This document shows, in pieces, positions 16,531 to 26,082 of a stretch of DNA of 64,000 bases. The notes under the pieces were generated by a model that worked only from the letters and a program-made list of their open reading frames with translations, did not search any database and had not been told where the DNA came from. The stretch is from Burkholderia pseudomultivorans (GTDB lineage: Bacteria; Pseudomonadota; Gammaproteobacteria; Burkholderiales; Burkholderiaceae), in contig NZ_CP013378.1 of NCBI RefSeq assembly GCF_001718415.1, forward strand, positions 186,001 to 250,000, given 5' to 3'. Within the stretch, counting starts at the first letter, position 1. Each line of letters opens with the position of its first letter. A program made the position numbers and the translations under genes.

Positions 16531-18492
16531 ATGTTGCACAACTGGTCGATCCGCACGACGCTGACGGCGGTCGGACTCATCCTCGTGGCGCTGGCCGCAG
16601 CCGTCGGCGGGCTCGGCCTGTTCGCGCTGAATCACGCGAGCCGCTCGCTCGACGAGATCGCGCACGTCGACCTGCCCGCGATCCACACGCTCGACGACAC
16701 CTCGTCGTATCTGCTGCGCGCGCGCGTGTCGCTCGACCGCTTCCGCTCGCTGACCGAGGCCGGCAACACGGCCGAGGCGGGCAAGGTACTCGACCGCGCG
16801 CAGGAGCTGTACACGAAGTCGAACCAGAACTGGCAGGCGTTCCAGGCGACGCCGAAGCTCGGCATCGAGCCGGCGCTCGTCGACGAGCTGGCGGCGCGCT
16901 ACGCGACGATCGTGAAGGAAGGCGTCGAGCCCGAGTTCGCGGCCGCGCGCGCGGGCGACATGGCCGCGTACCACGCGGTCGCCGACACGAAGATCAGCCC
17001 GATGTTCGTCGCGTACGACCAGGCCGCGTCGGCCGTGATCGCGTCGCTGCAAAAGCGCGCCGAACAGCGCCAGGCGGCCACGCAGTCGCAGATCTCGCTG
17101 ATGATCGCGCTGATCGCGGCCGGCATCGCGCTCGCGTTCGTGGTCGTGATCGCGATCCGCTTCGCGCTGCGCGGGCTGATCGTGAAGCCGCTCGAGGACG
17201 CGATCGGCCACTTCGAGCGCATCGCCGGCGGCGACCTGACGCAGCCGGTGCACGTGTTCAGCACGAACGAGATCGGCCGCCTGTTCGGCGGCATCAAGCG
17301 GATGCAGGATGCGGTCACGGCGATGGTGCAGGCCGTGCATCGCGGCACCGAGTCGATCGACGTCGGCGCGCGCGAGATCGCGACCGGCAACACCGACCTG
17401 TCGCAGCGCACCGAGGAGCAGGCCGCGTCGCTGCAGGAAACCGCGTCGAGCATGGAGCAGCTGACCGGCACCGTGCGGCAGAACGCGGAGAACGCGCGGC
17501 AGGCGAGCCAGCTCGCGGTGAACGCGTCGGACATCGCGACGCAGGGCGGCGAGGTGGTCGGCCAGGTCGTGTCGACGATGCAGGACATCGCGGTCAGCTC
17601 GGGCAAGGTCGTCGACATCATCGGCACGATCGAGGGCATCGCGTTCCAGACCAACATCCTCGCGCTGAACGCGGCGGTCGAAGCCGCGCGGGCGGGCGAA
17701 CAGGGCCGCGGCTTCGCGGTCGTCGCGGGCGAGGTGCGCTCGCTCGCGCAGCGCAGCGCGAGCGCCGCGAAGGAAATCAAGCAGCTGATCGGCGATTCTG
17801 CCGACAAGGTCGAAAGCGGCTCGGCGCTCGTCGCGCGCGCCGGCTCGACGATGGACGAGATCGTGCAGGCCGTGCGCCGCGTGACCGACATCATGGGCGA
17901 GATCAGCGCCGCGTCCGACGAGCAGTCGACCGGCATCGAGCAGGTCAACCGCGCGGTCGGCCAGATGGATGCCGTCACGCAGCAGAACGCGGCGCTGGTC
18001 GAGCAGGCGGCGGCCGCGGCCGCGTCGCTCGAGGAGCAGACGCGCCAGATGAAGGCGATCGTGTCGGGCTGGCGCGTCGCGGGCGGCATCGCGCTCGCGT
18101 CGTCGCCCGCGCGTGCGCCGGCGGCCGAGCCGGCCGCACGTCACGCCGCCGAGCCGGTCGCCGCGCTGCCGGCGCCGCAGTCGGCCGCACAACCGGCCGC
18201 GCAACCGGCGCGTCGCGCCGCTGCCGCGACATCGTCCGGCGCGGCCGCTGCCGCGAGCCACGAACCGAAGCGCACGGCGGAAGCCGGCGTCCGCACCGCC
18301 GCCGCGAAGGAGGCGCCGGCCGGTCGCGGCGCCGCGTCCGCCGGCGGCTACGGGCCGCGCCTCGCGAAGGCGTCCGCCGCTCCCGCGCCTGCGCCGGCTG
18401 CGAAGCCCGCCCTGCTGCGTCCGGCGCTGCACGGCGAGAAGCCGGCGCTGGCCGCGGCCGGCACGGCGGACGACGACTGGGAGACCTTCTAA
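16531..18492 (+). CDS. Methyl-accepting chemotaxis protein with DWETF tail
   Basis: Membrane chemoreceptor of the Tar/Tsr type, 653 residues. It has a first membrane helix at about 10-33 and a four-helix periplasmic sensor (about 34-185). The second membrane helix is near 188-212 and is followed by a HAMP domain to about 265. The cytoplasmic signalling hairpin tip reads [21 protein letters not shown]. After the methylation helix a roughly 120-residue Ala/Pro-rich flexible tail ends in WETF, the docking pentapeptide for CheR/CheB known from E. coli Tar (NWETF). The ligand is unknown. It is the only receptor in the cluster. Confidence 0.95.
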   Translation: MLHNWSIRTTLTAVGLILVALAAAVGGLGLFALNHASRSLDEIAHVDLPAIHTLDDTSSYLLRARVSLDRFRSLTEAGNTAEAGKVLDRAQELYTKSNQNWQAFQATPKLGIEPALVDELAARYATIVKEGVEPEFAAARAGDMAAYHAVADTKISPMFVAYDQAASAVIASLQKRAEQRQAATQSQISLMIALIAAGIALAFVVVIAIRFALRGLIVKPLEDAIGHFERIAGGDLTQPVHVFSTNEIGRLFGGIKRMQDAVTAMVQAVHRGTESIDVGAREIATGNTDLSQRTEEQAASLQETASSMEQLTGTVRQNAENARQASQLAVNASDIATQGGEVVGQVVSTMQDIAVSSGKVVDIIGTIEGIAFQTNILALNAAVEAARAGEQGRGFAVVAGEVRSLAQRSASAAKEIKQLIGDSADKVESGSALVARAGSTMDEIVQAVRRVTDIMGEISAASDEQSTGIEQVNRAVGQMDAVTQQNAALVEQAAAAAASLEEQTRQMKAIVSGWRVAGGIALASSPARAPAAEPAARHAAEPVAALPAPQSAAQPAAQPARRAAAATSSGAAAAASHEPKRTAEAGVRTAAAKEAPAGRGAASAGGYGPRLAKASAAPAPAPAAKPALLRPALHGEKPALAAAGTADDDWETF

Positions 18493-18495
18493 GCC

Positions 18496-19479
18496 ATGCA
18501 GCCCGCGCGCGCACCGTTTCGACCCGATGCACCGGATGCCTCGCCACGCGCGGGCGAGCCGGGGCGCGACTTCGCGTTCACGGGCGCGGACTTCGCGCGC
18601 ATCCGTGCGCTGATCCACCGCCGCGCGGGCATCTCGTTGTCCGAGCACAAGCGCGACATGGCGTACAGCCGCCTGGCGCGCCGGCTGCGCGCGCGCGGTC
18701 TCGACACGTTTCGCGACTACCTCGACCAGCTCGAACAGGAAAACGATCCGGACGAGTGGGAGGCGTTCACCAACGCGCTGACGACCAACCTGACCGCGTT
18801 CTTCCGCGAGTCGCACCATTTCCCGATCCTCGCGGAGTTCGTGAAGGGGCGCGCGGCGCCGGTGTCGGTATGGTGCTCGGCTGCGTCGACCGGCGAGGAG
18901 CCGTATTCGATCGCGATCACGCTGATCGAGGCGCTCGGCGAATCGGCGGCGCGCAGCGCGTCGATCCTCGCGACCGACCTCGACACGCAGGTGCTCGCGA
19001 AGGCCGAGGCCGGCATCTACACGTACGACCAGGTCAAGCACCTGTCGCCGGAACGGCTCAAGCGCTTCTTCCTGAAGGGCACGGGCGCGCAGGCGGGCCG
19101 CGTGAAGGTGCGCCCCGAACTGCGCGCGATGATTCGCTTCGAGCAGCTGAACCTGACCGATGCGGACTACGGGATCGCGAAGCCGTTCGACGCGATCTTC
19201 TGCCGCAACGTGATGATCTACTTCGACAAGCCGACGCAGGGGCAGGTGCTCGCGCGCTTCGAGCCGCTGGTGAAGCCGGGCGGCCTGCTGTTCGCCGGCC
19301 ATTCGGAGAACTTCACTTACGTGACGCAGGCGTTCCGGCTGCGCGGGCAGACGGTCTACGAACTGACGCGCGATGCCGCACCGGGCGCACGCCTGCGCGG
19401 CGCACCCGCGCCGTCGGCGGATATCGCCGCGCCGCGCGCGCGCCTGCGGGCCGCGCCCGCCGCCGGAGAGCGCGGATGA
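18496..19479 (+). CDS. cheR: Chemotaxis methyltransferase CheR
   Basis: Methylates receptor glutamates with S-adenosylmethionine. The 327-residue protein has an N-terminal helical domain ([21 protein letters not shown]), the SAM-binding motif [16 protein letters not shown], and the late motif [16 protein letters not shown]. The beta-subdomain that binds the receptor pentapeptide is in place. The last about 40 residues are basic/Ala-rich. It starts 3 bases after the receptor stop and its stop overlaps the cheD start (ATGA), so the three genes are translationally linked. Confidence 0.97.
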   Translation: MQPARAPFRPDAPDASPRAGEPGRDFAFTGADFARIRALIHRRAGISLSEHKRDMAYSRLARRLRARGLDTFRDYLDQLEQENDPDEWEAFTNALTTNLTAFFRESHHFPILAEFVKGRAAPVSVWCSAASTGEEPYSIAITLIEALGESAARSASILATDLDTQVLAKAEAGIYTYDQVKHLSPERLKRFFLKGTGAQAGRVKVRPELRAMIRFEQLNLTDADYGIAKPFDAIFCRNVMIYFDKPTQGQVLARFEPLVKPGGLLFAGHSENFTYVTQAFRLRGQTVYELTRDAAPGARLRGAPAPSADIAAPRARLRAAPAAGERG

Positions 19480-20279
19480 GCGTGCTGCCGATCGCGACCA
19501 ATCGCTACTTCGACAACCACTTCGGCCTGCCGGGCGTGAAGCTGCTGCCGAACGAGTTCTACACGACCGCCGACGACATGGTGCTGATGACCGTGCTCGG
19601 CTCGTGCGTCGCCGCATGCCTGCACGATCCGTTCGCGGGCATCGGCGGGATGAACCACTTCATGCTGCCCGACGACGGCGCGGATCCCGGCGCGGCGGCG
19701 TCGGAGTCGATGCGCTACGGCGCGTACGCGATGGAAGTGCTGATCAACGAGCTGATCAAGGCCGGCGGCCGCCGCGAGCGTTTCGAGGCGAAGGTGTTCG
19801 GCGGCGCGGCCGTGCTGGCCGGCATGACGACGATCAACATCGGCGACCGCAACGCGGAATTCGTGCGCCGCTATCTCGCGCTGGAGCGCATCCGCATCAC
19901 CGCGGAGGACCTGCAGGGCGTGCATCCGCGCAAGGTCGCGTTCATGCCGCATACGGGGCGCGCGATGGTGAAGAAGCTGCGCCTGCAGGTGCCGGGCGTC
20001 GCCGAGCGCGAAGCCGCGCTTGCGCGCGATGCCGAACGGGCCCGCGCCGCGCGGTCGCGCGCGCAGGTCGAGCTGTTCCAGGCGAAGCGGCCGGCCGCGC
20101 CGCCGCCGGCGCGCCCGCGCATCGAGCTGTTCGGCGCGCGCAATGCGAGCGCGGGAAGCGCGGGCGGCGGTGCGGGCGCTGTACGCGCCGGAAGCCCGTA
20201 CGCCGGGAGCCCGTATGCCGGGAGCCCGTATGCCGGCAGCCCGTATGCCGCGACCCCATCGAAGAAGCAGGAGGCGTGA
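19476..20279 (+). CDS. cheD: Chemoreceptor glutamine deamidase CheD
   Basis: Deamidates receptor glutamines. Catalytic Cys is in [12 protein letters not shown] and catalytic His in [20 protein letters not shown] and HTGRAMVKK complete the fold. The ATG at 19476 overlaps the cheR stop; the longer upstream frame is a shadow of cheR. The core is about 200 residues, but this protein has 267. The extra C-terminal part is basic and then carries four GSPYA pentads (see repeat at 20190). Confidence 0.95.
   Translation: MSVLPIATNRYFDNHFGLPGVKLLPNEFYTTADDMVLMTVLGSCVAACLHDPFAGIGGMNHFMLPDDGADPGAAASESMRYGAYAMEVLINELIKAGGRRERFEAKVFGGAAVLAGMTTINIGDRNAEFVRRYLALERIRITAEDLQGVHPRKVAFMPHTGRAMVKKLRLQVPGVAEREAALARDAERARAARSRAQVELFQAKRPAAPPPARPRIELFGARNASAGSAGGGAGAVRAGSPYAGSPYAGSPYAGSPYAATPSKKQEA
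20190..20249 (+). repeat. Four 15-base repeats in the cheD tail
   Basis: Four consecutive 15-base units of the form GGNAGCCCGTANGCC encode GSPYA x4 in the disordered tail of CheD. Unit differences are confined to the third, eleventh and twelfth positions, mostly silent. In-frame gain or loss of units would be tolerated. Confidence 0.95.
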
Positions 20280-20284
20280 ACGTA

Positions 20285-21370
20285 GTGCAGAAGATCAAAG
20301 TGTTGTGCGTCGACGACTCGGCGCTGATCCGCAGCCTGATGACCGAGATCATCAACGGCCAGCCCGACATGACGGTGTGCGCGACCGCGCCCGATCCGCT
20401 GGTCGCGCGCGAACTCATCAAGCAGCACAATCCCGACGTGCTGACGCTGGACGTCGAGATGCCGCGCATGGACGGGCTCGACTTCCTCGAGAAGCTGATG
20501 CGCCTGCGGCCGATGCCGGTCGTGATGGTGTCGTCGCTGACCGAGCGCGGCTCGGAGATCACGCTGCGCGCGCTGGAGCTCGGCGCGGTGGATTTCGTCA
20601 CGAAGCCGCGCGTCGGGATCCGCGACGGCATGCTGGACTACGCGGAAAAGCTCGCCGACAAGATCCGCGCGGCGTCGCGCGCCCGCGTGCGCCAGGCGCC
20701 GCAGCCGCAGGCGGCTGCCGCGCGCGCGGCGGGCGGGCACCCGGCCGCGCCGATGATCAACAACCCGCTCGTCAGTACCGAGAAGCTGATCATCATCGGC
20801 GCGTCGACGGGCGGCACCGAGGCGATCCGCGAGGTGCTGACGCCGCTGCCGCCCGACGCGCCGGCCGTGCTGATCGCGCAGCACATGCCGCCCGGCTTCA
20901 CGAAGTCGTTCGCGCAGCGGCTGAACGGCCTGTGCCGGATCGCGGTGAAGGAAGCCGAGCACGGCGAGCGCGTCCTGCCGGGCCACGCGTACATCGCGCC
21001 GGGCCATGCGCACCTGCTGCTCGCGAGAAGCGGCGCGAACTACATCGCGCAGCTGTCGGACGAGCCGCCGGTGAACCGTCACCGGCCGTCGGTCGACGTG
21101 CTGTTCCGCTCGGCGGCGACGCATGCGGGCAAGAACGCGATCGGCGTGATCCTGACGGGGATGGGCCGCGACGGCGCGGCCGGGCTGCTGGACATGAAAC
21201 GCGCGGGCGCACACACGTTCGCGCAGGACGAGGCGAGCTGCATCGTGTTCGGGATGCCGCGCGAGGCGATCGCGCTCGGCGGCGCCGACGAGGTTGCGCC
21301 GCTCGCCGAAATGAGCCGGCGCGTGATGGCGCGGCTCGCGACGATGGGCGACCGCGTGCAGCGCGTTTGA
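20285..21370 (+). CDS. cheB: Chemotaxis methylesterase CheB
   Basis: Removes receptor methyl groups and deamidates glutamines; activated by phosphorylation from CheA. It has an N-terminal receiver domain ([16 protein letters not shown]; acceptor Asp in [10 protein letters not shown]) and a linker of about 40 residues. The catalytic domain has the nucleophile Ser in [10 protein letters not shown], the catalytic His in AQHMPPGF, and Asp in [10 protein letters not shown]. The start is taken as the GTG at 20285, ten bases after GGAGG. A GTG at 20276, overlapping the cheD stop, would add three residues. Confidence 0.95.
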   Translation: MQKIKVLCVDDSALIRSLMTEIINGQPDMTVCATAPDPLVARELIKQHNPDVLTLDVEMPRMDGLDFLEKLMRLRPMPVVMVSSLTERGSEITLRALELGAVDFVTKPRVGIRDGMLDYAEKLADKIRAASRARVRQAPQPQAAAARAAGGHPAAPMINNPLVSTEKLIIIGASTGGTEAIREVLTPLPPDAPAVLIAQHMPPGFTKSFAQRLNGLCRIAVKEAEHGERVLPGHAYIAPGHAHLLLARSGANYIAQLSDEPPVNRHRPSVDVLFRSAATHAGKNAIGVILTGMGRDGAAGLLDMKRAGAHTFAQDEASCIVFGMPREAIALGGADEVAPLAEMSRRVMARLATMGDRVQRV

Positions 21371-21435
21371 ACGAGATGTGACGGGGCGCGCCGCGCGGCG
21401 CGCCTCGACGGAAACGAATCTGGAAAGGAACGACG

Positions 21436-21831
21436 ATGGACAAGAGCATGAAAATCCTGGTGGTGGACGATTTCCCGACGATGCGCCGGATCGTCCGCAA
21501 CCTGCTCAAGGAACTGGGCTACACGAACGTCGACGAGGCCGAGGACGGCGCGGCCGGCCTCGCACGGCTGCGCGGCGGCGGCTTCGATTTCGTGATTTCC
21601 GACTGGAACATGCCGAACCTCGACGGCCTCGCGATGCTGAAGGAAATCCGCGCGGACGCGACGCTCACGCACCTGCCGGTGCTGATGGTCACGGCCGAGT
21701 CGAAGAAGGAGAACATCATCGCGGCCGCGCAGGCCGGCGCGAGCGGCTATGTCGTGAAACCGTTTACGGCCGCGACGCTCGACGAGAAGCTGAACAAGAT
21801 CATCGACAAGATGGCGAAGGCCGGGAGCTGA
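21436..21831 (+). CDS. cheY: Chemotaxis response regulator CheY
   Basis: Diffusible signal that binds FliM at the motor. The 131-residue protein aligns with E. coli CheY: Asp11/Asp12, acceptor Asp56 in [12 protein letters not shown] (the following Trp is typical of true CheY), Thr86 in [10 protein letters not shown], and Lys108 in [10 protein letters not shown]. It is immediately upstream of its phosphatase gene cheZ, one base apart. Confidence 0.97.
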   Translation: MDKSMKILVVDDFPTMRRIVRNLLKELGYTNVDEAEDGAAGLARLRGGGFDFVISDWNMPNLDGLAMLKEIRADATLTHLPVLMVTAESKKENIIAAAQAGASGYVVKPFTAATLDEKLNKIIDKMAKAGS

Positions 21832-21832
21832 C

Positions 21833-22570
21833 GTGAACGAGCCGATCCATGCCGCGCTGGCCGGCGCCGGGGTGAGTCCCGACGGGCAGCCCGAAGGCGC
21901 CGATCTCGCGAGCGACCGCATCCTCGCGCGCATCGGCCAGGTGACGCGCACGCTGCGCGACTCGATGCGCGAGCTCGGGCTCGACAAGCACGTCGAGCGC
22001 GCGGCGGAAGCCGTGCCGGACGCGCGCGACCGGCTGCGCTACGTCGCGACGATGACCGAGCAGGCCGCCGAGCGCGTGCTCAACGCGATCGAGATCGCGA
22101 AGCCGGTGCAGGAGCGCATCCAGAACGAGGCCGAGGCGCTCGACGGGCGCTGGACGCAGTGGTACGCGGCGCCGATCGAGCATGCGGAGGTGCGCGAGCT
22201 GATGGACGACACGCGCGCGTTCCTGCATGCGCTGCCGGACGCGACCGCGGCGACCAACGCGCAGCTGCTCGAGATCATGCTCGCGCAGGATTTCCAGGAC
22301 CTGACCGGGCAGGTGATCAAGAAGATCATGGACATGGTCTACCTGATCGAGCAGCAGCTGCTGACCGTGCTGGTCGAGAATATCGCGCCGGAACGGCGCG
22401 AGCAGTTCGCGGCGACCGCCGCCGCGCTCGCGCTCGAGGCCGAGCAGACGAGCGCGACCGGCAGCCCCCAGTCGCTGCTGAACGGTCCGCAGATCGCGCC
22501 GGAAGGCCGCTCCGACGTCGTCCAGGACCAGGCGCAGGTCGACGACCTGCTCGCGAGCCTCGGCTTCTGA
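21833..22570 (+). CDS. cheZ: CheY-P phosphatase CheZ
   Basis: Dephosphorylates CheY. The 245-residue product starts with GTG. The catalytic Gln region [16 protein letters not shown] is intact, within a long helical hairpin. The C-terminal CheY-binding tail [10 protein letters not shown] is present. The acidic/Gly-rich linker before the tail has usual length. The gene ends the chemotaxis part of the block; a strong hairpin follows at 22574. Confidence 0.96.
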   Translation: MNEPIHAALAGAGVSPDGQPEGADLASDRILARIGQVTRTLRDSMRELGLDKHVERAAEAVPDARDRLRYVATMTEQAAERVLNAIEIAKPVQERIQNEAEALDGRWTQWYAAPIEHAEVRELMDDTRAFLHALPDATAATNAQLLEIMLAQDFQDLTGQVIKKIMDMVYLIEQQLLTVLVENIAPERREQFAATAAALALEAEQTSATGSPQSLLNGPQIAPEGRSDVVQDQAQVDDLLASLGF

Positions 22571-22573
22571 CGC

Positions 22574-22612
22574 GCGCAGCGGGCGCGCCACCCCCTCGGG
22601 CGCCCGCTGCGC
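22574..22612 (+). terminator. Strong hairpin after cheZ without T tract
   Basis: A perfect 13-bp inverted repeat (GCGCAGCGGGCGC / GCGCCCGCTGCGC) with a 13-base loop begins 3 bases after the cheZ stop. No T run follows, so it may stabilise the che transcript's 3' end or aid Rho-dependent termination rather than be a classical terminator. Confidence 0.5.
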
Positions 22613-22783
22613 AGACCGTCCGGCCTCGCCGGTCGGCCCGCCGGGTTTCGCTGCGCCGGCCGAATTGACACGCCGCCACGGTCAGCAGGCATACTACGCG
22701 TCAGCGGCAACAAAACGTCATTTATACGACTTTCGCGATGGCCGGCGCGGGCGCCTGCATCGGGCGAGTCCCTGGGGGGGAAC

Positions 22784-23287
22784 GTGAAGCTGAAACGTTT
22801 GGGCTGGGGCGCCGCACACGCGGCGGCGGCAATGGGCGTGCTGTGGGCGGTCCACGCGCACGCGGAACTGGGCGGCGCGCCGATGTCGCCGCCGGCGAAC
22901 GATCCGGCCGCCACCGTGCGCGCGACGCAGCGCGCCATGCGCTCGGCCGACGGCGCGCAGGCGAGCGCGGCCGCCTATACGGTGCGCGAGATCACGCTCG
23001 GGTCGGGCACCGTCATCCACGAGTACACATCGGTTTCCGGCACCGTGTTCGGCCTCGCCTGGCACGGGCCGACGATGCCCGACCTCGCCTCGCTGCTCGG
23101 CAGCTATTTCCCGCAGTACACCGCCGGCGTCGAGGCCGCGCATGCGGCGCGCGGCTGGCGCGCGCCCGTGTCCGTCAGCACCAGCGACCTCGTGATCCGG
23201 ACGGGGGGCCACATGGGCGCCTTCTCGGGGCAGGCATGGCTGCCGACGGCGCTGCCTGCCGGGCTGACCGGCAACGACATCCAGTGA
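22784..23287 (+). CDS. DUF2844 secreted protein
   Basis: Function unknown; matches the DUF2844 family common in Burkholderia. The 167-residue protein has a signal peptide (KRLGWGAAHAAAAMGVLWA) with probable cleavage after HAHA, so it is exported. The conserved body includes YTVREITLGSGTVIHEY, GTVFGLAWHGPTMPDLA and TSDLVIRTGGHMGAFSGQA. The mature part has no Cys. It is followed after 16 bases by the DUF3443 lipoprotein. The pairing suggests a joint role, perhaps as chaperone, inhibitor or substrate of the partner; this is inference. A GGGGGGAA stretch serves as ribosome site. It lies between cheZ and flhB but has no motility motif. Confidence 0.85.
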   Translation: MKLKRLGWGAAHAAAAMGVLWAVHAHAELGGAPMSPPANDPAATVRATQRAMRSADGAQASAAAYTVREITLGSGTVIHEYTSVSGTVFGLAWHGPTMPDLASLLGSYFPQYTAGVEAAHAARGWRAPVSVSTSDLVIRTGGHMGAFSGQAWLPTALPAGLTGNDIQ

Positions 23288-23303
23288 CAGCGGGAGAGCG
23301 ATC

Positions 23304-24602
23304 TTGCGAATTCCTCGTACATTCATGCGCTGGTTCGGCCTGCTGAGTCTCGCGGCCGCGACGGCCCTGGTCGTGACGGCGTGCGGCGGCGGAGACGGCG
23401 GCAGCGGCAACGGCAACGGCGGCGGCAGCGGGTCCGGTTCGGGCAGCGGCAGCGGCAGCGGCGCGTCGGGCAATACCGCGAACACGGCGACCATCACGGT
23501 CGGCACCGGCGTGTCGAACGTGATCAACATTCCGACGGTGAGCGTGACGATCTGCGCGCCGGGCACGTCGAACTGCCAGGTCGTCGACCACGTGCTCGTC
23601 GATACCGCGTCGTACGGGCTGCGGCTCGTCGGCTCCGCGGTGTCGGGCATCCTCGGCGCCTTGCCGCAGTCGACCAGCGGCGGCGCGCCGCTTGCCGAAT
23701 GCGGGATGTTCGTGTCGAGCTATACGTGGGGGTCGGTGCGCACCGTCGACCTGACGATCGGCGGCGAGCAGGCCGGTTCGCTGCCGGTGCAGATCATCGG
23801 CGATCTCGGCACGACCAACGTGCCGAGCTCGTGCGCGGGGAACCGCGCGTCGGCCAACTCGGCGAGCGCGCTCGGCGCGAACGGGATCCTCGGCGTCGGG
23901 CCCGCGCCGTACGACTGCGGCAGCAGCTGCACGAACGCGTCGTCGGCGGCGAACAGCAACTACTATGCCTGTCCGAACGGCAATTCGAGCTGCGCGACGA
24001 CGCTCGTGTCGCAGTCGCAGGTGGTCGCCAATCCGGTTCATCGTTTCGCGAACGACAACAATGGCGTGATCGTGAAGATGCCGGCCGTGTCGAGCAGCGG
24101 ACAGGCGAGCGCGACGGGCCAGCTGATCTTCGGGATCGGCACGCAGAGCAACAACGCGCTCGGCGCATCGACCGTGCTGAATTCGACGACGGCGGGCGAC
24201 GTCGATGCGACGTTCCAGGGGCGCTCGCTGCTGACCGCGAACGGCGGCGGCGCGTTTTTCGATACGGGCTCCAATGCGTACTTCTTCGACGATTCGCAGA
24301 CGATCTGTACGACCAACCGGGACTTCTACTGCCCGTCGTCGACCGTCACCTATACGGCGACGCTGGCCGGCAAGAACGGCACGACCGGCAACGTGTCGAT
24401 GCCCGTGGCGAACGCGGATACGTTGTTCTCGAACTCGTCGACGTTCGCGTTCAACGACATCGCCGGCCCGATGAGCTCGACGCCGACGACGAACCCGTCG
24501 TCGTGGCTGGATCTCGGCCTGCCGCACTTCTACGGCAAGACGATCTACATCGGGATGGACCGCACGTCGATGGGCGGCGCAGCACCCTACGTCGGGTTCT
24601 GA
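23304..24602 (+). CDS. DUF3443 lipoprotein, pepsin-like aspartic protease candidate
   Basis: Matches the uncharacterised DUF3443 family, 432 residues. The start is a TTG with GGGAGAG six bases upstream. A lipoprotein signal ends in VVTAC (Cys27), then a Gly/Ser-rich spacer (28-56). The body has, in order: DTAS at 100-103, a TWGSVRTVDLTIGG strand pair near 141-154, GILGVG at 194-199, GQLIFGIG at 272-279, DTGS at 320-323, and LGLPHFYGKTIYIGMD at 404-419, ending PYVGF. These correspond in order and spacing to motifs of two-lobed pepsin-type aspartic proteases. Ten further Cys suggest five disulfides. The family name and lipidation are well supported; protease activity is my inference. It is co-transcribed with DUF2844. 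Confidence 0.85.
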   Translation: MRIPRTFMRWFGLLSLAAATALVVTACGGGDGGSGNGNGGGSGSGSGSGSGSGASGNTANTATITVGTGVSNVINIPTVSVTICAPGTSNCQVVDHVLVDTASYGLRLVGSAVSGILGALPQSTSGGAPLAECGMFVSSYTWGSVRTVDLTIGGEQAGSLPVQIIGDLGTTNVPSSCAGNRASANSASALGANGILGVGPAPYDCGSSCTNASSAANSNYYACPNGNSSCATTLVSQSQVVANPVHRFANDNNGVIVKMPAVSSSGQASATGQLIFGIGTQSNNALGASTVLNSTTAGDVDATFQGRSLLTANGGGAFFDTGSNAYFFDDSQTICTTNRDFYCPSSTVTYTATLAGKNGTTGNVSMPVANADTLFSNSSTFAFNDIAGPMSSTPTTNPSSWLDLGLPHFYGKTIYIGMDRTSMGGAAPYVGF

Positions 24603-24629
24603 GCGACACGAGCGGCAGCAGGCAGCAAA

Positions 24630-24656
24630 GGGGGCGATCGAATCGCCCCCTTTTTT
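24630..24656 (+). terminator. Rho-independent terminator after DUF3443
   Basis: A 9-bp perfect stem (GGGGGCGAT / ATCGCCCCC) with a 3-base loop, followed by six T. It starts 27 bases after the stop, ending the DUF2844-DUF3443 transcript and separating it from flhB. Confidence 0.95.
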
Positions 24657-24851
24657 CATTCGCGCGCGGCTCGCCGTGCGCATACCGCGCATCCCCTGGT
24701 TGCCGGCCGTCGGGCGGCCCCGCACCGACCCGCCCGATTCCCCGAAATACCCCCCTTTCCCGGCTTTGCTCGACCGATCGGCGTTTGACGCCTCCATGAA
24801 TAATCGGTGTCACTGGAAAGCGGCATTCCGCCGTACCCGACTGGAGGCACC

Positions 24852-26042
24852 GTGGCAGACGAGAGCGATCTCGACAGAACCGAAGCCGCCACTCCGAGAC
24901 GCCGCGAGAAGGCGCGCGAGGAGGGGCAGGTCGCGCGTTCGCGCGAGCTGGCTTCGTTCGCGCTGCTCGCGGCCGGGTTCTACGGTGCATGGCTGCTCGC
25001 GGGCCCGTCGGGCGCGCATCTGCAGACGATGCTGCGCGGCGCGTTCTCGTTCGACCGCGCGACGGCGTTCGATACGCACCGGATGCTGTCGGCAGCCGGC
25101 AGCGCGAGCCTCGAAGGCTTCGCCGCGCTGCTGCCGATCCTCGCGCTGACCGGGCTGGCGGCGCTGCTCGCGCCGATGGCGCTCGGCGGCTGGCTGATTT
25201 CGCAGAAAACCTTCGAGCTGAAGTTCGACCGGCTGAACCCGATCTCGGGCCTCGGCCGGATCTTCTCGATCCAGGGGCCGATCCAGCTCGGGATGTCGAT
25301 CGCGAAGACGCTCGTCGTCGGCGGGATCGGCGGCATCGCGATCTGGCGCAGCAAGGACGAGCTGCTCGGCCTCGCGACCCAGCCGCTCGACGCGGCGCTC
25401 GTCGATGCGCTGCACCTGGTCGCCGTGTGCTGCGGCACGACCGTCGCCGGGATGCTGGTGGTCGCCGGGCTCGACGTGCCGTATCAACTCTGGCAGTACA
25501 ACAAGAAGCTGCGCATGACGAAGGAAGAAGTGAAGCGCGAACATCGCGAGAACGAAGGCGACCCGCACGTGAAGGGGCGCATCCGCCAGCAGCAGCGCGC
25601 GATCGCGCGCCGCCGGATGATGGCGGCCGTGCCGAAGGCCGACGTGGTCGTCACGAACCCGACGCACTTCGCGGTCGCGCTGCAGTACACGGACGGCGAG
25701 ATGCGCGCGCCGAAGGTCGTCGCGAAGGGCGTGAACCTCGTCGCCGCCCGGATCCGCGAACTCGCGGCCGAACACAACGTGCCGCTGCTCGAAGCACCGC
25801 CGCTCGCGCGGGCGCTCTATCACAACGTCGAACTCGAACGCGAGATTCCCGGCTCGTTGTACGCGGCCGTCGCCGAAGTGCTCGCGTGGGTGTACCAGCT
25901 GAAGCGCTTCCGCTCGGAAGGCGGCGCGTTCCCCGCGGTGCCGGTCGATCTCGACGTGCCGGCCGATCTCGACAAGGGCGCGTCGGTGCCTGCCGACGAC
26001 GAGCGCGAGGAAGCGCAGGACGCGCTCGGAGGTGCACGATGA
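24852..26042 (+). CDS. flhB: Flagellar export gate protein FlhB
   Basis: Export-gate and substrate-specificity-switch protein of the flagellar type III secretion system. The 396-residue product has four membrane helices (about 30-215) and a cytoplasmic domain with the self-cleaving NPTH motif in VVTNPTHFAVAL. The GTG at 24852 is chosen because GGAGG precedes it and MADESDLDRTEAATPRRREKA matches FlhB N-termini. The tail after RFRSEGGAFPAVP is longer than in E. coli and acidic. The terminator upstream means it needs its own promoter, which is not obvious. Confidence 0.97.
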   Translation: MADESDLDRTEAATPRRREKAREEGQVARSRELASFALLAAGFYGAWLLAGPSGAHLQTMLRGAFSFDRATAFDTHRMLSAAGSASLEGFAALLPILALTGLAALLAPMALGGWLISQKTFELKFDRLNPISGLGRIFSIQGPIQLGMSIAKTLVVGGIGGIAIWRSKDELLGLATQPLDAALVDALHLVAVCCGTTVAGMLVVAGLDVPYQLWQYNKKLRMTKEEVKREHRENEGDPHVKGRIRQQQRAIARRRMMAAVPKADVVVTNPTHFAVALQYTDGEMRAPKVVAKGVNLVAARIRELAAEHNVPLLEAPPLARALYHNVELEREIPGSLYAAVAEVLAWVYQLKRFRSEGGAFPAVPVDLDVPADLDKGASVPADDEREEAQDALGGAR

Positions 26043-26082
26043 CCAGCACCCGCGCCCGTATTAGTTCGCTCGGGGAGGCGGC

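Noticed and set aside
13018..19617. A 2199-residue open frame on the minus strand across motB-cheR
   Set aside because: Arg/His/Val-rich composition with no domain, fully antisense to seven well-recognised genes. G+C-rich codon bias in this genome leaves opposite frames open by chance.
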